Assembly (NCBI GenBank): GCA_937125395.1
Contig: CAKZLI010000071.1
Location: forward strand, 18,299-82,298
Direction: 5' to 3'
From: an uncultured Glaciecola sp.
GTDB taxonomy: Bacteria; Pseudomonadota; Gammaproteobacteria; Enterobacterales; Alteromonadaceae
DNA: 64,000 nt
In this document: positions 27,947 through 39,030 of the stretch, piece by piece
Layout of the letters: each line of letters begins with the position of its first letter
How positions within the stretch are numbered: the stretch's first letter is position 1
Notes under the pieces: model-generated
Databases searched by the model: none
Seen by the model: the letters and a program-made list of their open reading frames with translations, nothing else
What the model was told of the DNA's origin: nothing
Translations under genes and position numbers: made by a program

Positions 27947-29242
27947 ATGAAGTTCTTACGTATAGTAATTGGATGTATTTGTTTAACCACGAGCATCAAT
28001 CTTGCAGCACAGACTGTGTTGGATAAAGTCTCTGTGATTGTTGACCAAGGCGTTATTTTGGAAAGTGAAATCAATGAACTCATCCAGACAGTCAAAGACA
28101 GTGCGAGCAAAAACGGTCAATCTCTACCTTCTGACCGCGCGTTACGCACTCAAGCTATTGAACGCCTAATTCTGGATAATCTGCAAATGCAAACCGCAGA
28201 TAGAATGGGGATCCGTGTCTCTGATCCGCAGTTAGAGCAGACTATTGCGAATATTGCCAAAAACCAAAACAGCAGCATTGATACCCTGCGTCAGTCTATT
28301 CAGCAAGCGGGTTTAGATTACGACAATTACCGTGAATCAGTGCGCAAAGAATTAATTACAGGTGAAGTGCGTCGCGCCAATGTGCGTCGTCGCATCTATA
28401 TCACTCCTCAAGAAATTGCTAATTTGGTCACACTGATTGATGAGCAAGGAAACGAACAAGCTGAGTATCGGTTAGGACACATCTTGATTGGATTTCCGCC
28501 AGAACCAACTGACGAAGATATTACTGCTGCCCGTGACCGTGCTGAAAAGGTCTTAAACTTACTCAACACTGGTTCTGAATTTGCCAAGATCGCTATCGCT
28601 TCTTCATCTGGTGGTAAAGCCCTAGACGGTGGTGATATGGGTTGGTTAAATATTAACTCCATGCCAACGTTATTTGCAGAAGTGGTACAAGGTAAAGAAA
28701 AAGACCAGCTAGTTGGTCCCATTCGCAGTGGTGCCGGTTTCCACATATTAAAAGTTATCGATACCCGTGGTGTTGAAGTCGCAAAATTAGAAGAGATTAA
28801 TTCTCGCCACATTCTAATCAAGCCTTCCATTATTTTGTCAGAACAAAAAGCCCAAGCGATGCTACTTGAGTTCAAAGCACAGATACTCGAGGGAACAGCG
28901 ACATTTGCAGATTTGGCCAAACAGCATTCTGAAGATCCTGGATCTGCCGCTAGAGGTGGAGACTTGGGTTGGGCAGATCCCAATATGTATGTCCCAGCCT
29001 TTAAAGATGGGCTGGTTAAGCTAGCCAAAGACGAGATATCTGAGCCCATCCGCTCTACCCATGGTTGGCATTTAATGCAATTAATCGACCGTCGTATTGA
29101 TGATGTCACTGACCGTAAAAAAGAAGATAAAGCCTACCAGTTAATTTTTAATCGTAAATTTTCTGAAGAAACCGATGCATGGCTACGTGAAATGCGCGAA
29201 GAAGCTTACATTGAAGTGCTCGATGAAGGTAATACGGATTAA
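27947..29242 (+). CDS. surA: Periplasmic chaperone / peptidyl-prolyl isomerase SurA
   Basis: A 431-residue chaperone that escorts outer-membrane proteins, including LptD, to the BAM complex. A signal peptide (to AAQ) is followed by the chaperone core ([19 protein letters not shown]), two parvulin domains ([12 protein letters not shown]... and [11 protein letters not shown]...[16 protein letters not shown]) and a C-terminal helix. The track starts at GTG (27941), but the ATG two codons later lies behind AAAGAG and is preferred. The stop and the pdxA ATG share a base. Confidence 0.96.
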   Translation: MKFLRIVIGCICLTTSINLAAQTVLDKVSVIVDQGVILESEINELIQTVKDSASKNGQSLPSDRALRTQAIERLILDNLQMQTADRMGIRVSDPQLEQTIANIAKNQNSSIDTLRQSIQQAGLDYDNYRESVRKELITGEVRRANVRRRIYITPQEIANLVTLIDEQGNEQAEYRLGHILIGFPPEPTDEDITAARDRAEKVLNLLNTGSEFAKIAIASSSGGKALDGGDMGWLNINSMPTLFAEVVQGKEKDQLVGPIRSGAGFHILKVIDTRGVEVAKLEEINSRHILIKPSIILSEQKAQAMLLEFKAQILEGTATFADLAKQHSEDPGSAARGGDLGWADPNMYVPAFKDGLVKLAKDEISEPIRSTHGWHLMQLIDRRIDDVTDRKKEDKAYQLIFNRKFSEETDAWLREMREEAYIEVLDEGNTD

Positions 29243-30225
29243 TGACTAGCTTGAGCAAAATCGCAGTTACCCCTGGCGAACCGGCCGGGATAGGTCCTGA
29301 CCTTATTGTACAGTTGGCTCATCAGCATTGGGATGCAGTATTAGTGATATATGCCGACAAGCAGATGCTTGCCGAACGCGCTCATTTACTCGATATTGCC
29401 TTAACGTTGATTGATTATACGGATCAAACAGAAAAAGCCCCTTTGGGTAGCTTGTATGTCAAACACATTGACTGTGCTGTACCTGTGGTGCCCGGCGTAT
29501 TATCACCTGACAATGGTAAATACGTTGTAGAAACACTCAAACAAGCGTGTGATGCTAATATGCGTCAGGATTTTGATGCTGTTGTGACAGGTCCTGTGCA
29601 CAAAGGCATTATCAATGATGCAGGTATATCATTTAGCGGTCACACAGAGTATTTTGCGTCTCAATCTAATACCAATGATGTCGTAATGATGCTGTCAACT
29701 GAGGGTTTGCGTGTGACACTTGCCACTACGCATATTCCACTAGCGTATGTCGCTAAGGCCATTACTCAAGAACGAATCGATAAAGTAATTCATATCATTC
29801 ATACCGATCTGACCTTAAAGTTTGGCATTGAGCAGCCACATATTTATGTCTGTGGCTTGAATCCACATGCAGGTGAAGATGGTCACTTAGGCCGTGAAGA
29901 AATTGATATCATTATCCCTGCATTAAATAAATTACGTGAGGCCGGGATTAAGATCACAGGTCCATTACCTGCTGATACTATTTTTAATCCTAAGTATCTA
30001 GCCGATGCTGACACTGTATTGGCAATGTACCATGACCAAGGCTTACCTGTTTTAAAATACAAAGGGTTTGGTCAAGCGGTCAATATTACACTAGGCTTGC
30101 CTTTTATCCGTACCTCGGTAGACCATGGCACAGCCATCGATTTAGCTGGCAAAGGTGAAGCCGATCCAGGCAGCTTGCATCGTGCCATTTTAAAAGCAAT
30201 CAAATTAGCAAATAGGCAACTATGA
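29242..30225 (+). CDS. pdxA: 4-hydroxythreonine-4-phosphate dehydrogenase
   Basis: A 327-residue NAD-dependent, metal-dependent dehydrogenase that makes 3-amino-2-oxopropyl phosphate for Pdx[13 protein letters not shown]-like [16 protein letters not shown] opens it. Metal histidines lie in [22 protein letters not shown] and [15 protein letters not shown]. It overlaps rsmA by four bases (ATGA). The placement inside the lptD-apaH operon is the usual one. Confidence 0.97.
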   Translation: MTSLSKIAVTPGEPAGIGPDLIVQLAHQHWDAVLVIYADKQMLAERAHLLDIALTLIDYTDQTEKAPLGSLYVKHIDCAVPVVPGVLSPDNGKYVVETLKQACDANMRQDFDAVVTGPVHKGIINDAGISFSGHTEYFASQSNTNDVVMMLSTEGLRVTLATTHIPLAYVAKAITQERIDKVIHIIHTDLTLKFGIEQPHIYVCGLNPHAGEDGHLGREEIDIIIPALNKLREAGIKITGPLPADTIFNPKYLADADTVLAMYHDQGLPVLKYKGFGQAVNITLGLPFIRTSVDHGTAIDLAGKGEADPGSLHRAILKAIKLANRQL

Positions 30226-31022
30226 GTAACGTACACTTAGGACATAAAGCACGAAAACGCTTTGGCCAAAACTTTTTAAATGACAATTACGTTATCGATC
30301 AAATCGTCAGTGCGATTGCGCCGACTAACGACGATGTTATGGTTGAAATTGGACCCGGTTTAGGTGCATTAACTGAGCCGGTCTGTGAGATCATTGATCA
30401 ACTGACTGTCGTAGAATTGGATAGAGATCTGGCTAAGCGCCTGCGCCAACATCCTTTTATGTCAAGTAAATTGACCGTCATTGAAGCCGATGCATTGCAA
30501 TATGATTTTAGCGAACTGGCTAAGCAAGGTTCATTAAAAGTGTTCGGGAATTTACCCTACAATATCTCGACCCCGTTAATGTTCCACCTGTTCACGTTTA
30601 CTAACCAAATTAAAGAAATGCACTTTATGTTGCAAAAAGAAGTCGTGAATCGCTTAGCAGCTCGACCTGGACATAAAAACTACGGCCGCTTATCGGTCAT
30701 GGCGCAATATTATTGTACCGTCGTACCGGTGCTTGAAGTGCCGCCGCATGCATTCACCCCTGCACCCAAAGTAGATAGTGCAGTTGTCCGTTTGATCCCG
30801 CACCAAACACCACCCGTGCAGGTTAATGATTTAAAAGCCCTTGAAAAAGTCACTGCAATGGCCTTCGGACAGCGGCGTAAAACGATCCGCAACAGTTTAA
30901 AAGCCGCGATATCGGTAGAAGATTTAGAAAGTATTGATATCAACCCAACGTGGCGAGCTGAAGGTTTGTCGCTGGCTCAATTTGCAGCCATTGCTAACAA
31001 AGCCACATTTACAGAAGCCTAA
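30222..31022 (+). CDS. rsmA: 16S rRNA (adenine1518/1519-N6) dimethyltransferase
   Basis: A 266-residue SAM-dependent enzyme (KsgA) that dimethylates two adenines in helix 45 late in small-subunit assembly. [23 protein letters not shown] and the catalytic [16 protein letters not shown] are diagnostic. Translation is coupled to pdxA by a four-base overlap. Confidence 0.97.
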   Translation: MSNVHLGHKARKRFGQNFLNDNYVIDQIVSAIAPTNDDVMVEIGPGLGALTEPVCEIIDQLTVVELDRDLAKRLRQHPFMSSKLTVIEADALQYDFSELAKQGSLKVFGNLPYNISTPLMFHLFTFTNQIKEMHFMLQKEVVNRLAARPGHKNYGRLSVMAQYYCTVVPVLEVPPHAFTPAPKVDSAVVRLIPHQTPPVQVNDLKALEKVTAMAFGQRRKTIRNSLKAAISVEDLESIDINPTWRAEGLSLAQFAAIANKATFTEA

Positions 31023-31024
31023 CA

Positions 31025-31402
31025 ATGCAAGAGACTCGTTCAATCACGTGTGATGTGATCACGCAATTTTTACCCGAACAATCGCTAGCCAGTGAAGACC
31101 GGTTTACGTTTGCGTATCAGATCACTATTACCAATACCGGCAGTGAAACGATGCAGCTACGCAATCGCTATTGGTTAATTACAGACGGTAATGGTGCTGA
31201 ACAAGAGGTGTCTGGTCCCGGTGTTATTGGTGAAGAACCAATACTTGCAAGTGGTGTGGCATTTACTTATACCAGCGGCGCGGTGTTAACCACCCCAGTA
31301 GGCACTATGCAAGGCCATTACGAATTTGAAAACAGGCATGGCGAATTACTCAAAGCTCCTATACCGTTATTTAGTCTCGCTGTTGCAAACGTAGTCAACT
31401 AA
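31025..31402 (+). CDS. apaG: ApaG protein
   Basis: A 125-residue immunoglobulin-like beta-sandwich protein. FAYQITITNTGSETMQLRNRYW, GVIGEEPILASG and FTYTSGAVLTTPVGTMQGHYEF are typical. Its cellular role is not well defined; it is almost always found between rsmA and apaH, as here, with gaps of two and eight bases. Confidence 0.95.
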   Translation: MQETRSITCDVITQFLPEQSLASEDRFTFAYQITITNTGSETMQLRNRYWLITDGNGAEQEVSGPGVIGEEPILASGVAFTYTSGAVLTTPVGTMQGHYEFENRHGELLKAPIPLFSLAVANVVN

Positions 31403-31410
31403 GCACAACC

Positions 31411-32217
31411 ATGACCGATTATGTAGTAGGTGATATCCAAGGTTGTTACGCCGGTCTTAAACAGCTGTTACACACAATTGACTTCAACCCCAGCAAAGAT
31501 CATCTCTATGCCGTTGGCGACTTAGTCGCAAGAGGAGAGGATTCTCTTGGCGTTATCCAACTTTGTTATGGACTTGGTGACAGTTTTACTAGTGTTTTAG
31601 GTAACCACGACCTGCATCTACTCGCGATCCATCATGGATTAAAAAAAGCCAAACCCAGCGATAACTTAGATGCTTTGCTCAATCACAAGCACATTAATAA
31701 ATACATCGATTGGTTGCGTGCTTGGCCACTAGCGCATTGTTATAACAACAACACTTTGATAACCCATGCTGGCCTCTATCCAAGTTGGTCCATAGCACAA
31801 GCTAACATGATGTCTGATGAAATCCATGCGCAACTTATCCATAAAAAATACCCAAAATTATTGGCCAAAATGTATGGCAACCAACCGTATTCATGGCATA
31901 GCAACTTAGCTGGAATGGAACGCAACCGATTTATCATCAATGCGTTTACGCGAATGCGTTATGTGTCGACCCACGGCGCATTAGATTTTGCATCCAAAAT
32001 GCATCCAAATGACGCACCTAATACGGTTACGCCGTGGTTTGAACACTTTAACCCGCAGTTACGCCCACACCAGCAAGTGATTTTTGGGCATTGGGCGAGT
32101 TTGTTAGGGGTAACGCATCAAGCACAATTTATTGCACTTGATACCGGTTACGTATGGGGTAATAAAATGTCTTGTTTGAACTTAACTGACCACACTATCA
32201 TCGCGGTCAACGCTTAA
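31411..32217 (+). CDS. apaH: Symmetrical diadenosine tetraphosphatase ApaH
   Basis: A 268-residue metallophosphatase that splits Ap4A into two ADP; it also removes Np4 caps from RNA in E. coli. Metal motifs are VGDIQGCYAGL, VGDLVARGEDSL and LGNHDLHLLA, with later histidines in THAGLYPSW and FGHWASL. It is the last gene of the lptD operon and runs into convergent lysC after five bases with no obvious hairpin terminator. Confidence 0.96.
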   Translation: MTDYVVGDIQGCYAGLKQLLHTIDFNPSKDHLYAVGDLVARGEDSLGVIQLCYGLGDSFTSVLGNHDLHLLAIHHGLKKAKPSDNLDALLNHKHINKYIDWLRAWPLAHCYNNNTLITHAGLYPSWSIAQANMMSDEIHAQLIHKKYPKLLAKMYGNQPYSWHSNLAGMERNRFIINAFTRMRYVSTHGALDFASKMHPNDAPNTVTPWFEHFNPQLRPHQQVIFGHWASLLGVTHQAQFIALDTGYVWGNKMSCLNLTDHTIIAVNA

Positions 32218-32222
32218 CTCGA

Positions 32223-33572
32223 CTATTCAAATAATACTCGGTGCAATTGTTTAACAACCTCTGTGCTGTCCTTCTCATTCACCAAAAACGACATGTTATG
32301 TGGATTAGCCCCAAAGCAAATCATCCGTAATTGATAATCAGTGACTGCGCTAAGTATTGTGCTACTTACACCAACGGATGTTTGCATATTATTGCCCACA
32401 ACAGTAATTAGATCAAAACCACGCTCTACCGTTACATCGCAGATATCTTGTAGCTCTACAATGGTTTCGCGATTGAGTCGCTCAGCAACCGAATTAGGTG
32501 GGTTGTCTAAGGTAAATGATACCGAGATCTCCGATGTCGTTACCAAATCAACACTCAGCTCATGTTTCGCTATAATTTCAAACACTTTAGCCAAAAAGCC
32601 TTGTGCATAGAGCATTTTGGGGGTTTTGACCGTCACCATGACTTGCTCTTTGCGACGGGTAATGGCACGGTAAGGTGGCTCAACCTCGCAATCACGTACA
32701 ATGATAGTGCCGCCTTTTTCAGGCTCTTTGGATGATCCCACAAACACTTTAATGTCTTGGCGTAAGGCCGGCTCCATGGTTGCTGGATGCAATACTTTGG
32801 CACCGAAGGTCGCCATTTCGGCCGCTTCTTCAAAACTCAGTTCAGGTAAGGGTTTGGCTTTATCGGTGATACGCGGATCAGTAGTATAAACACCTATCAC
32901 ATCCGTCCATATTTGGCATAACTGTGCACCGAGCGCTTCAGCTAACAATGCCGCAGTAAAATCTGAACCACCGCGGCCCAGTGTCGTCGTGCGACCTTGA
33001 TCATCTGCACCTACGAATCCTTGAGTAACTTGAACATGAGAGGCTAGTTTGGGTGCTAAATGGGTTTTGGCTAAGGTTTTGATTTGTGCTAATTCAGGAC
33101 TGGCTGCACCAAAATTAGAATCGGTACGCATGACCTCTTTAACATCAAATACTTCGGCTGATACCTGGTGGGCTTTTAACACATCAGTAAATAACAATGA
33201 AGACAAACGCTCGCCCATAGATAACACTTGCTCTTTGAGCATATCATTGGTGCGTAACGAGGGTTGTTTCGCTAATAAGGATAATTCTGCCAGTAATGCG
33301 CTCAGCGCACTGCTGCGTTGCTCACATTGTGGTAAGTGTTTTTCAATTGCATATTGAATAGCTGCAATCGCATCGATGATATTATCAATTTGCGTTGCAT
33401 CAAGCTCATCATGGCAGAGTGTCACCAGATGATTGGTCACCCCAGCAGACGCACTGACGACCACCACGCGGGTGTCACTTTGCTGAGCGATAATTGAGGC
33501 GCACGCACTCATTGCTTGATAGTTGGCAACGCTGGTACCACCAAATTTGGCAATCGTTAAAGCTGAATTCAT
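32223..33572 (-). CDS. lysC: Lysine-sensitive-type aspartokinase III
   Basis: A 449-residue aspartate kinase, first step towards lysine, threonine, methionine and diaminopimelate. The amino-acid-kinase domain starts IAKFGGTSVAN, with TLGRGGSDFTAALLAEAL and WTDVIGVYTTDPRI. Two ACT domains follow (MVTVKTPKMLYAQGFLAKVFEI; DLITVVGNNM). Length and the absence of a homoserine-dehydrogenase domain fit the LysC type. It also supplies the aspartate semialdehyde used by the carboxynorspermidine synthase at 2 kb. The 117-base upstream gap shows no lysine riboswitch structure that I can recognise. Confidence 0.94.
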   Translation of the reverse strand: MNSALTIAKFGGTSVANYQAMSACASIIAQQSDTRVVVVSASAGVTNHLVTLCHDELDATQIDNIIDAIAAIQYAIEKHLPQCEQRSSALSALLAELSLLAKQPSLRTNDMLKEQVLSMGERLSSLLFTDVLKAHQVSAEVFDVKEVMRTDSNFGAASPELAQIKTLAKTHLAPKLASHVQVTQGFVGADDQGRTTTLGRGGSDFTAALLAEALGAQLCQIWTDVIGVYTTDPRITDKAKPLPELSFEEAAEMATFGAKVLHPATMEPALRQDIKVFVGSSKEPEKGGTIIVRDCEVEPPYRAITRRKEQVMVTVKTPKMLYAQGFLAKVFEIIAKHELSVDLVTTSEISVSFTLDNPPNSVAERLNRETIVELQDICDVTVERGFDLITVVGNNMQTSVGVSSTILSAVTDYQLRMICFGANPHNMSFLVNEKDSTEVVKQLHRVLFE

Positions 33573-33689
33573 GTTGTGTGTTTTCCGTAAAAATTGAGTC
33601 GAATCTGTCGCGGTGCTTGTTACTCAATTCACCCCATTATTTATTTTTATTACTTTGACAATGGGCTAGAGAGACTAGTATAAAACGAT

Positions 33690-34187
33690 TTAGTTTTTAG
33701 GCATAGCAGAAATAAACCTTACGCTGTCTCCAGCCTTAATTTTGTGCTGTGCAAACCAGCCAATATTCATCTCTATAGCATAGCGCACCGCAGCATTTGA
33801 ATGATGGGCTTGAAGTGTATGTGGCTGCATTTGTTCGATATTAATGATGATGCCTTGAGGATCAATATAAGCAACATCTAATGGGATATTGGTGTTTTTC
33901 ATCCACATGCCCACATATCGAGATTGTACAAAATCAAATAACATACCGCAGTTAGCACATAGCTCAGTGCGATACATTAACCCACGGGCGCGTTGTTGAT
34001 CATTGGCAGCAAACTCTAAGGTGTACACTTGATTGGCTAGTTTAACTTTGGCTTGCCCAAACGTCACACTGTCGACGCCAGCCGGGACATCCCCATTAGC
34101 TGCTGAGGTTGCAGCAGCATCAGGTAATGCACAGCTCAAGAGTAGACACATACTTAATAATACAATAGCACGAACGGGCAAAGTCAC
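33690..34187 (-). CDS. DUF192 family lipoprotein
   Basis: A small exported DUF192 protein, 165 residues from the GTG at 34187, chosen because GAGG lies about seven bases upstream; the track's start is a TTG four codons earlier. The N-terminus is a lipoprotein signal ending LLLSC. The DUF192 core includes YTLEFAANDQQRARGLMYR, the CANCGMLF pair, MWMKNTNIPLDVAYID and VRYAIEMNIGWF. The family's function is not established. It sits downstream of acnB behind a strong terminator, so it has its own promoter. Confidence 0.85.
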   Translation of the reverse strand: MTLPVRAIVLLSMCLLLSCALPDAAATSAANGDVPAGVDSVTFGQAKVKLANQVYTLEFAANDQQRARGLMYRTELCANCGMLFDFVQSRYVGMWMKNTNIPLDVAYIDPQGIIINIEQMQPHTLQAHHSNAAVRYAIEMNIGWFAQHKIKAGDSVRFISAMPKN

Positions 34188-34237
34188 AGGGCGCCTCAAA
34201 GGGTTATTAGTTCACATATGTTAGATAATAACAAAAA

Positions 34238-34265
34238 AGCCAACTAAGTATTACCTTAGTTGGCT
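34238..34265 (-). terminator. Intrinsic terminator after acnB
   Basis: A perfect 11-bp stem (AGCCAACTAAG/CTTAGTTGGCT) with a six-base loop, followed on the minus strand by six T. It lies about 36 bases past the acnB stop and ends that transcript before the DUF192 gene. Confidence 0.9.
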
Positions 34266-34301
34266 TCATATTTTACTGCTACTAATTACGGCTAATAGAT
34301 A

Positions 34302-36908
34302 TTAAGCAATATTTAGTGCCGGAATGATCGACGCTTTAGCTTTTTCTTCAGCAGCTTTGAACGACTCAATACGGTCGAAGTTTAAGTATTTATACACTTC
34401 ACCTGCCATTGAATCGATCTTAGAGGCATATTCCATGTATTCTGCTGCTGTTGGGATCTTACCAACAATCGCACCTACTGCTGCCATTTCAGCAGAGCAT
34501 AAGTATACATTTGCACCATCACCTAAACGGTTAGGGAAGTTACGAGTAGACGTCGATAACACTGTTGCACCAGCAAGTACTCGTGCTTGGTTACCCATGC
34601 ATAATGAACAACCTGGCATTTCAGTTCGCACACCAGCGCGTCCATAAATGTTATAGAAACCTTCTTCCATTAAGACTGCTTTGTCCATCTTAGTCGGAGG
34701 AGACATCCATAAACGAGTGGGTAACGTACCACCAAATTCTTCGAGTAATTTACCTGCTGCCCGGAAATGACCAATGTTAGTCATACATGAACCGATGAAT
34801 ACTTCATCAATCTTGTCACCCGCAACGTCTGATAATGTTTTGGCATCATCTGGATCATTTGGACAACATAAGATTGGCTCTTTAATGTCAGCTAGATCAA
34901 TTTCAATTACTTCTGCGTACTCAGCATCGGCATCAGCTTGCATTAAGTCTGGCTGTGCTAACCATTCTTCCATCTTGCGTGCACGACGCTCTAATGTACG
35001 AGGATCACCGTAACCTTCAGCAATCATCCAACGTAACATGGTGATGTTCGAGGTTAAGTATTCTGCAATAGATTCATCAGATAGCTTAATCGTACAACCT
35101 GCTGCTGAACGCTCAGCAGATGCATCTGATAATTCAAACGCTTGCTCAACGGTTAAGTCAGTCAATCCTTCAATCTCTAAGATACGACCAGAGAATGCGT
35201 TGATTTTGCCTTTCTTAGCAACGGTTAATAGTCCTTGCTTGATACCATATAAAGGAATGGCATGAACAAGGTCACGTAATGTGATACCTGGTTGCATTTC
35301 ACCTTTAAAACGTACCAAAATCGACTCAGGCATATCCAATGGCATGACACCAGTTGCCGCTGCGAATGCAACTAAACCAGATCCAGCTGGGAATGAAATA
35401 CCCATAGGGAAACGCGTATGTGAATCACCACCTGTACCGACAGTATCGGGTAACAACATGCGGTTTAACCATGAGTGAATGATACCGTCACCTGGACGTA
35501 GTGATACACCACCACGATTCATCATAAAATCAGGTAATGTGTGCTGTGTATCGATATCAACAGGCTTAGGATAAGCGGCTGTGTGACAGAACGATTGCAT
35601 GGTCAAATCCGCAGAGAAACCTAAACAAGCGAGATCTTTAAGTTCATCACGCGTCATTGGACCGGTCGTATCTTGCGAACCAACGGTTGTCATCTTAGGT
35701 TCACAATATGTACCAGGGCGAATACCCTCAACACCACATGCTCTACCCACCATTTTTTGGGCTAAGGTATAACCTTTATTAGATGTAATGGGTTGTTCTG
35801 GCTTACGGAATAAATCCGCTGCGCCTAAACCTAATGACTCACGTGCTTTGTCTGTCAAACCACGACCGATGATGAGGTTGATACGGCCACCGGCACGCAC
35901 TTCATCTAATAATACGTCAGATTTGTATTCATATTCAGCGATAGTTTCGCCGTTTTTGGTGATTTTGCCTGTGAATGGATAAATCTCTATCACGTCACCC
36001 ATGTTCATTTGTTCAACATCGGATTCAAATACTAATGCACCGGCATCTTCCATCGTGTTGTAAAAAATCGGAGCCACTTTAGAACCGATACAAATACCAC
36101 CACCGCGTTTATTTGGTACACCTGGCAAGTCATCACCAAAGAACCACAATACAGAGTTTGTCGCTGATTTACGTGAAGAACCAGTACCGACAACATCACC
36201 GACAAATGCGACTTCATGACCTTTGGCTTTTATCGCTTCGATTTGTGCTAAAGGACCGACTTCACCGTGCTTTTCAGGCTCTAAGCCATCACGTGTCATC
36301 TTGAATGCAGCTTTAGCATGTAATGGGATATCAGGACGTGACCATGCATCTGGTGCTGGTGATAAATCATCGGTGTTAGTTTCACCCGTGACTTTAAATA
36401 CAGTCGCGGTGATTTTTTCTTGAAGGTCATCACGTGAAGTAAACCATTCTGCTTCAGCCCATGAATGCATGACGTCTGTTGCGAATTTATTACCCGCTTT
36501 GTGCTTTTCTTCCACATCGTGGAATGCATCAAACATCAACAAAGTGTGCTTTAATTCTTCAGCAGCCAATTCAGCTAACTCAGCATCATCTAACAAATCA
36601 ACTAGCGTGACGATGTTATATCCACCGTGCATGTTACCCAGTAACTGGACAGCAGCATCTTTGGAAATGAGTGGCGAAGTAACTTCACCCTTAACGATTG
36701 CACTTAAAAAACCTGCTTTTACATATGCCGCTTCATCAACACCCGGAGGAACGCGGTCAGAAATCAGTTCGATTAAAAACGTTTCTTCACCTGCTGGTGG
36801 ATTTTTTAATAATTCAACTAAACCAGTAACTTGTTCTGGGTTAAGTGGCTTGGGTGGGATCCCCTCGGCAGCACGGGCTGCGACGTGTTCACGATATTCT
36901 ACTAACAC
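34302..36908 (-). CDS. acnB: Bifunctional aconitate hydratase 2 / 2-methylisocitrate dehydratase
   Basis: An 868-residue 4Fe-4S enzyme of the citric acid cycle (citrate to isocitrate) and methylcitrate cycle. An N-terminal HEAT-like domain (about 1-160) precedes the swivel domain with [20 protein letters not shown] and the aconitase core. Cluster cysteines lie in [19 protein letters not shown] and [10 protein letters not shown]. Near-identity to E. coli AcnB is visible throughout. Apo-AcnB of E. coli binds mRNAs when iron is low; the same domain is present here. The start is GTG behind AGAGAGGA. Confidence 0.97.
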   Translation of the reverse strand: MLVEYREHVAARAAEGIPPKPLNPEQVTGLVELLKNPPAGEETFLIELISDRVPPGVDEAAYVKAGFLSAIVKGEVTSPLISKDAAVQLLGNMHGGYNIVTLVDLLDDAELAELAAEELKHTLLMFDAFHDVEEKHKAGNKFATDVMHSWAEAEWFTSRDDLQEKITATVFKVTGETNTDDLSPAPDAWSRPDIPLHAKAAFKMTRDGLEPEKHGEVGPLAQIEAIKAKGHEVAFVGDVVGTGSSRKSATNSVLWFFGDDLPGVPNKRGGGICIGSKVAPIFYNTMEDAGALVFESDVEQMNMGDVIEIYPFTGKITKNGETIAEYEYKSDVLLDEVRAGGRINLIIGRGLTDKARESLGLGAADLFRKPEQPITSNKGYTLAQKMVGRACGVEGIRPGTYCEPKMTTVGSQDTTGPMTRDELKDLACLGFSADLTMQSFCHTAAYPKPVDIDTQHTLPDFMMNRGGVSLRPGDGIIHSWLNRMLLPDTVGTGGDSHTRFPMGISFPAGSGLVAFAAATGVMPLDMPESILVRFKGEMQPGITLRDLVHAIPLYGIKQGLLTVAKKGKINAFSGRILEIEGLTDLTVEQAFELSDASAERSAAGCTIKLSDESIAEYLTSNITMLRWMIAEGYGDPRTLERRARKMEEWLAQPDLMQADADAEYAEVIEIDLADIKEPILCCPNDPDDAKTLSDVAGDKIDEVFIGSCMTNIGHFRAAGKLLEEFGGTLPTRLWMSPPTKMDKAVLMEEGFYNIYGRAGVRTEMPGCSLCMGNQARVLAGATVLSTSTRNFPNRLGDGANVYLCSAEMAAVGAIVGKIPTAAEYMEYASKIDSMAGEVYKYLNFDRIESFKAAEEKAKASIIPALNIA

Positions 36909-36984
36909 GATGATGTCCTCTCTTCGTTGTGGTTTAACGTTTAATGATTTAGAACGCTAAAATTAAGTAATGTATAACCCTATT

Positions 36985-36990
36985 ATTATA
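36985..36990 (-). promoter_or_regulatory. acnB promoter -10
   Basis: A perfect TATAAT on the minus strand lies about 77 bases above the acnB GTG. The -35 at the expected spacing is poor (TTCATT), suggesting an activator-dependent promoter. The rest of the gap up to 37192 is very AT-rich and holds a 7-bp inverted repeat (TAAACTA, 16 bases, TAGTTTA) and a GTTGCAG/CTGCAAC hairpin of unknown role. Confidence 0.5.
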
Positions 36991-37192
36991 GCGTTTACAG
37001 CGGAAAAAATGAATATAGGACTGGTTTTGTTAAACAATACCGGCCATTCATCATAATGATATAAATTGATGCTGTTATATTTTTATCAATATAATACTTA
37101 ACACTAATAGTAAACTATCTCTATAAATAACGGTAGTTTAATCATGCAGCACCGTTGCAGTAAATGCTGCAACCCATCTCAGCCCACTAGCC

Positions 37193-38494
37193 TTACTGTA
37201 ACGGCTGAGTAATGACTTGTTTTAATTGTAATAATTGCCCCGAGTCTCCATCGGATAAAATCAGAATCTGCCCCGTTGACGTATGTGTAATATCCCGCAA
37301 TCTTGGCGTCGCCGCTAATTCATTGAATTCTCTGGCATCGTTATTCAGTGATATCGGCGGCTTAATTCGGGTTTGATTAATTACCTGATCATCAGCGATC
37401 TGTACGATGTAAATCGCACGGTCTTTTAGACTGGTCACCATAAAATGCCCCTCTAATTCAGGAAACAACAAACCTTGATAATAACTCATCCCGGATGGTG
37501 CGATGGATGGCGTCCAATTCACGATTGGATTGTGCATATCGGGATAGTCAGCAAACGGAGAAATTATTGCCCCTGAGTAATCAATTCCTTGCGTGACCAC
37601 CGGCCAACCAAAATTTGCACCGGAGCGAATAAGATTAATTTCATCGCCACCAGCAGGGCCATGCTCATTTGACCATACCTGACCTGTATGATCGACTAAT
37701 AAACCTTGTGCGTTACGATGCCCCATTGAATAGACCCATGCAACAGCTGAGTTCTTAGCCGTATTCTGATCGGATGCCATGCCATAATATGGATTATCAG
37801 GCAGTGCTTGACCCTGCACATCAAAACGGAGCACTTTGCCTAATGGCGAATGAATATTCTGTGCTTGTTCTCGCCAATCAAAGCCGTCTCCCACTGTGAG
37901 CAAGATGCTGGCATCGGGTAACTGAGCCAATCGAGCCCCATAATGCACCGGCGTCGATTTTGTCTGAGGGACTGTAAATATTGATTGCTGCTGGGCAACA
38001 ACCCACAAATTCTGCGCGTCATTCCACTCCATATCAACCTGCACTACGGAGACAGCATTAGCTTCTTCAGTGCCTTTGGCATAAGTGAATAATAACTGTT
38101 TGTGAAATTCTGTCGAACTATCAAGAATCAATACATCCATCAATCCTCCCTGACCAGCAAGATATAATTGCGGTAACTCAAGACGGATAATTTGCTGCTG
38201 CACACTGTTTTTGTCATAAAAAGGGGTAATAGGTGTCGTCACGATCAACTGCCCTGACAGCAAAGTGATCCATGCACGAGATTGGGCATCAGTTTTAATT
38301 GCCCAAGGCGCATTTAACTCCAATAAAACTGGGGTCAGAGTATATTGCATCGAGTCAATTGGTGGATTAGGTAAGAGCAGATCGTCAGATTGGGCTATGA
38401 CATTGTTCACTTGCAAACACGCCACGATCATCAACAAGACTAGCGCTTGTCTGCTATTTAAACGCATTTGATAGGGCGATGAGAGATGACTCAT
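37193..38494 (-). CDS. PQQ-dependent aldose sugar dehydrogenase-like protein (YliI type)
   Basis: A periplasmic six-bladed beta-propeller of the soluble glucose/sorbosone dehydrogenase family; members oxidise aldoses with pyrroloquinoline quinone and Ca2+. LNAPWAIKTDAQSRAWIT, GQGGLMDVLIL, LLTVGDGFDWREQAQN, SPLGKVLRFD, HRNAQGLLVD and SNEHGPAGGDEINLI are the signatures. A signal peptide (QALVLLMIVACLQVNNVIA) lies behind MRLNS. The start is unclear among GTG 38515, ATG 38494 and ATG 38467, none with a good ribosome site. No PQQ biosynthesis genes are in the window. It is divergent from the small membrane protein at 38572. Confidence 0.85.
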   Translation of the reverse strand: MSHLSSPYQMRLNSRQALVLLMIVACLQVNNVIAQSDDLLLPNPPIDSMQYTLTPVLLELNAPWAIKTDAQSRAWITLLSGQLIVTTPITPFYDKNSVQQQIIRLELPQLYLAGQGGLMDVLILDSSTEFHKQLLFTYAKGTEEANAVSVVQVDMEWNDAQNLWVVAQQQSIFTVPQTKSTPVHYGARLAQLPDASILLTVGDGFDWREQAQNIHSPLGKVLRFDVQGQALPDNPYYGMASDQNTAKNSAVAWVYSMGHRNAQGLLVDHTGQVWSNEHGPAGGDEINLIRSGANFGWPVVTQGIDYSGAIISPFADYPDMHNPIVNWTPSIAPSGMSYYQGLLFPELEGHFMVTSLKDRAIYIVQIADDQVINQTRIKPPISLNNDAREFNELAATPRLRDITHTSTGQILILSDGDSGQLLQLKQVITQPLQ

Positions 38495-38571
38495 TGTGAT
38501 GTTGGTGATTGACACAATCTTGTCCTTAACTATTATGTAATGCTGTCAGTAATTATAAGGATACACGCCAA

Positions 38572-39030
38572 ATGCAAAATATAACACAATGGCCATGGCG
38601 TAAATTTACATTAGCATGGTTTACGACCTTTACATTAGCCAGTATCTGCCACTCACAATTTAATATCTGGCAATTACAACAAGTCAATATTGTCATGCCA
38701 TGGAGCGAACGCCTATCAATGACGGGGCAAGATTGGTTAGGTTTATTACCTACTTATGGCCTCATTCTACTAGTGGGTTTATTGTTAGCATGGTGGTTTA
38801 ATTTCTGCATCATACATTGGCTCAATACGCCTACCACGACCCAGCGTTGGTTTTATATCTTCAGCGGGGGGGCTGCGATTTTGACAATCCACACCGCGAT
38901 GTATCCGATTTTAAATGTTACCCTCATTGCAGGGGCGAGAGAATGGGGTCTTTACCTGCAAGTCATCTGCGGGATGATCGGGGGTGCTATTTATTACAGT
39001 GATAACGCAATAGCAAAAAAAGAAATGTAA
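38572..39030 (+). CDS. Uncharacterised four-helix membrane protein
   Basis: A 152-residue protein with four hydrophobic segments at roughly residues 13-30, 58-82, 92-112 and 120-140, so an inner-membrane protein. The first loop contains SICHSQFNIWQLQ and PWSERLSMTGQDWLG. I do not recognise the family. A good ribosome site (AAGGA) precedes the ATG. It is divergent from the sugar dehydrogenase and is followed 90 bases later by the acyl-CoA ligase, which probably has its own promoter. Confidence 0.8.
   Translation: MQNITQWPWRKFTLAWFTTFTLASICHSQFNIWQLQQVNIVMPWSERLSMTGQDWLGLLPTYGLILLVGLLLAWWFNFCIIHWLNTPTTTQRWFYIFSGGAAILTIHTAMYPILNVTLIAGAREWGLYLQVICGMIGGAIYYSDNAIAKKEM

Noticed and set aside
28408-29109. 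233-codon ORF on the minus strand
   Set aside because: It lies wholly inside surA in antisense, shows no signal, motif or ribosome site, and arises from the codon pattern of surA.
33573-33689. Lysine riboswitch upstream of lysC
   Set aside because: The gap is only 117 bases and I can see no arrangement of the conserved multi-helix element.
36469-36960. 163-codon plus-strand ORF across the acnB start
   Set aside because: Antisense shadow of acnB with a low-complexity Ser/Asn/Ala-rich product; acnB itself is unmistakable.
37154-37173. GTTGCAG/CTGCAAC hairpin after the sugar dehydrogenase gene
   Set aside because: Stem is good but no U-tract follows on the minus strand, so a terminator call is not justified.
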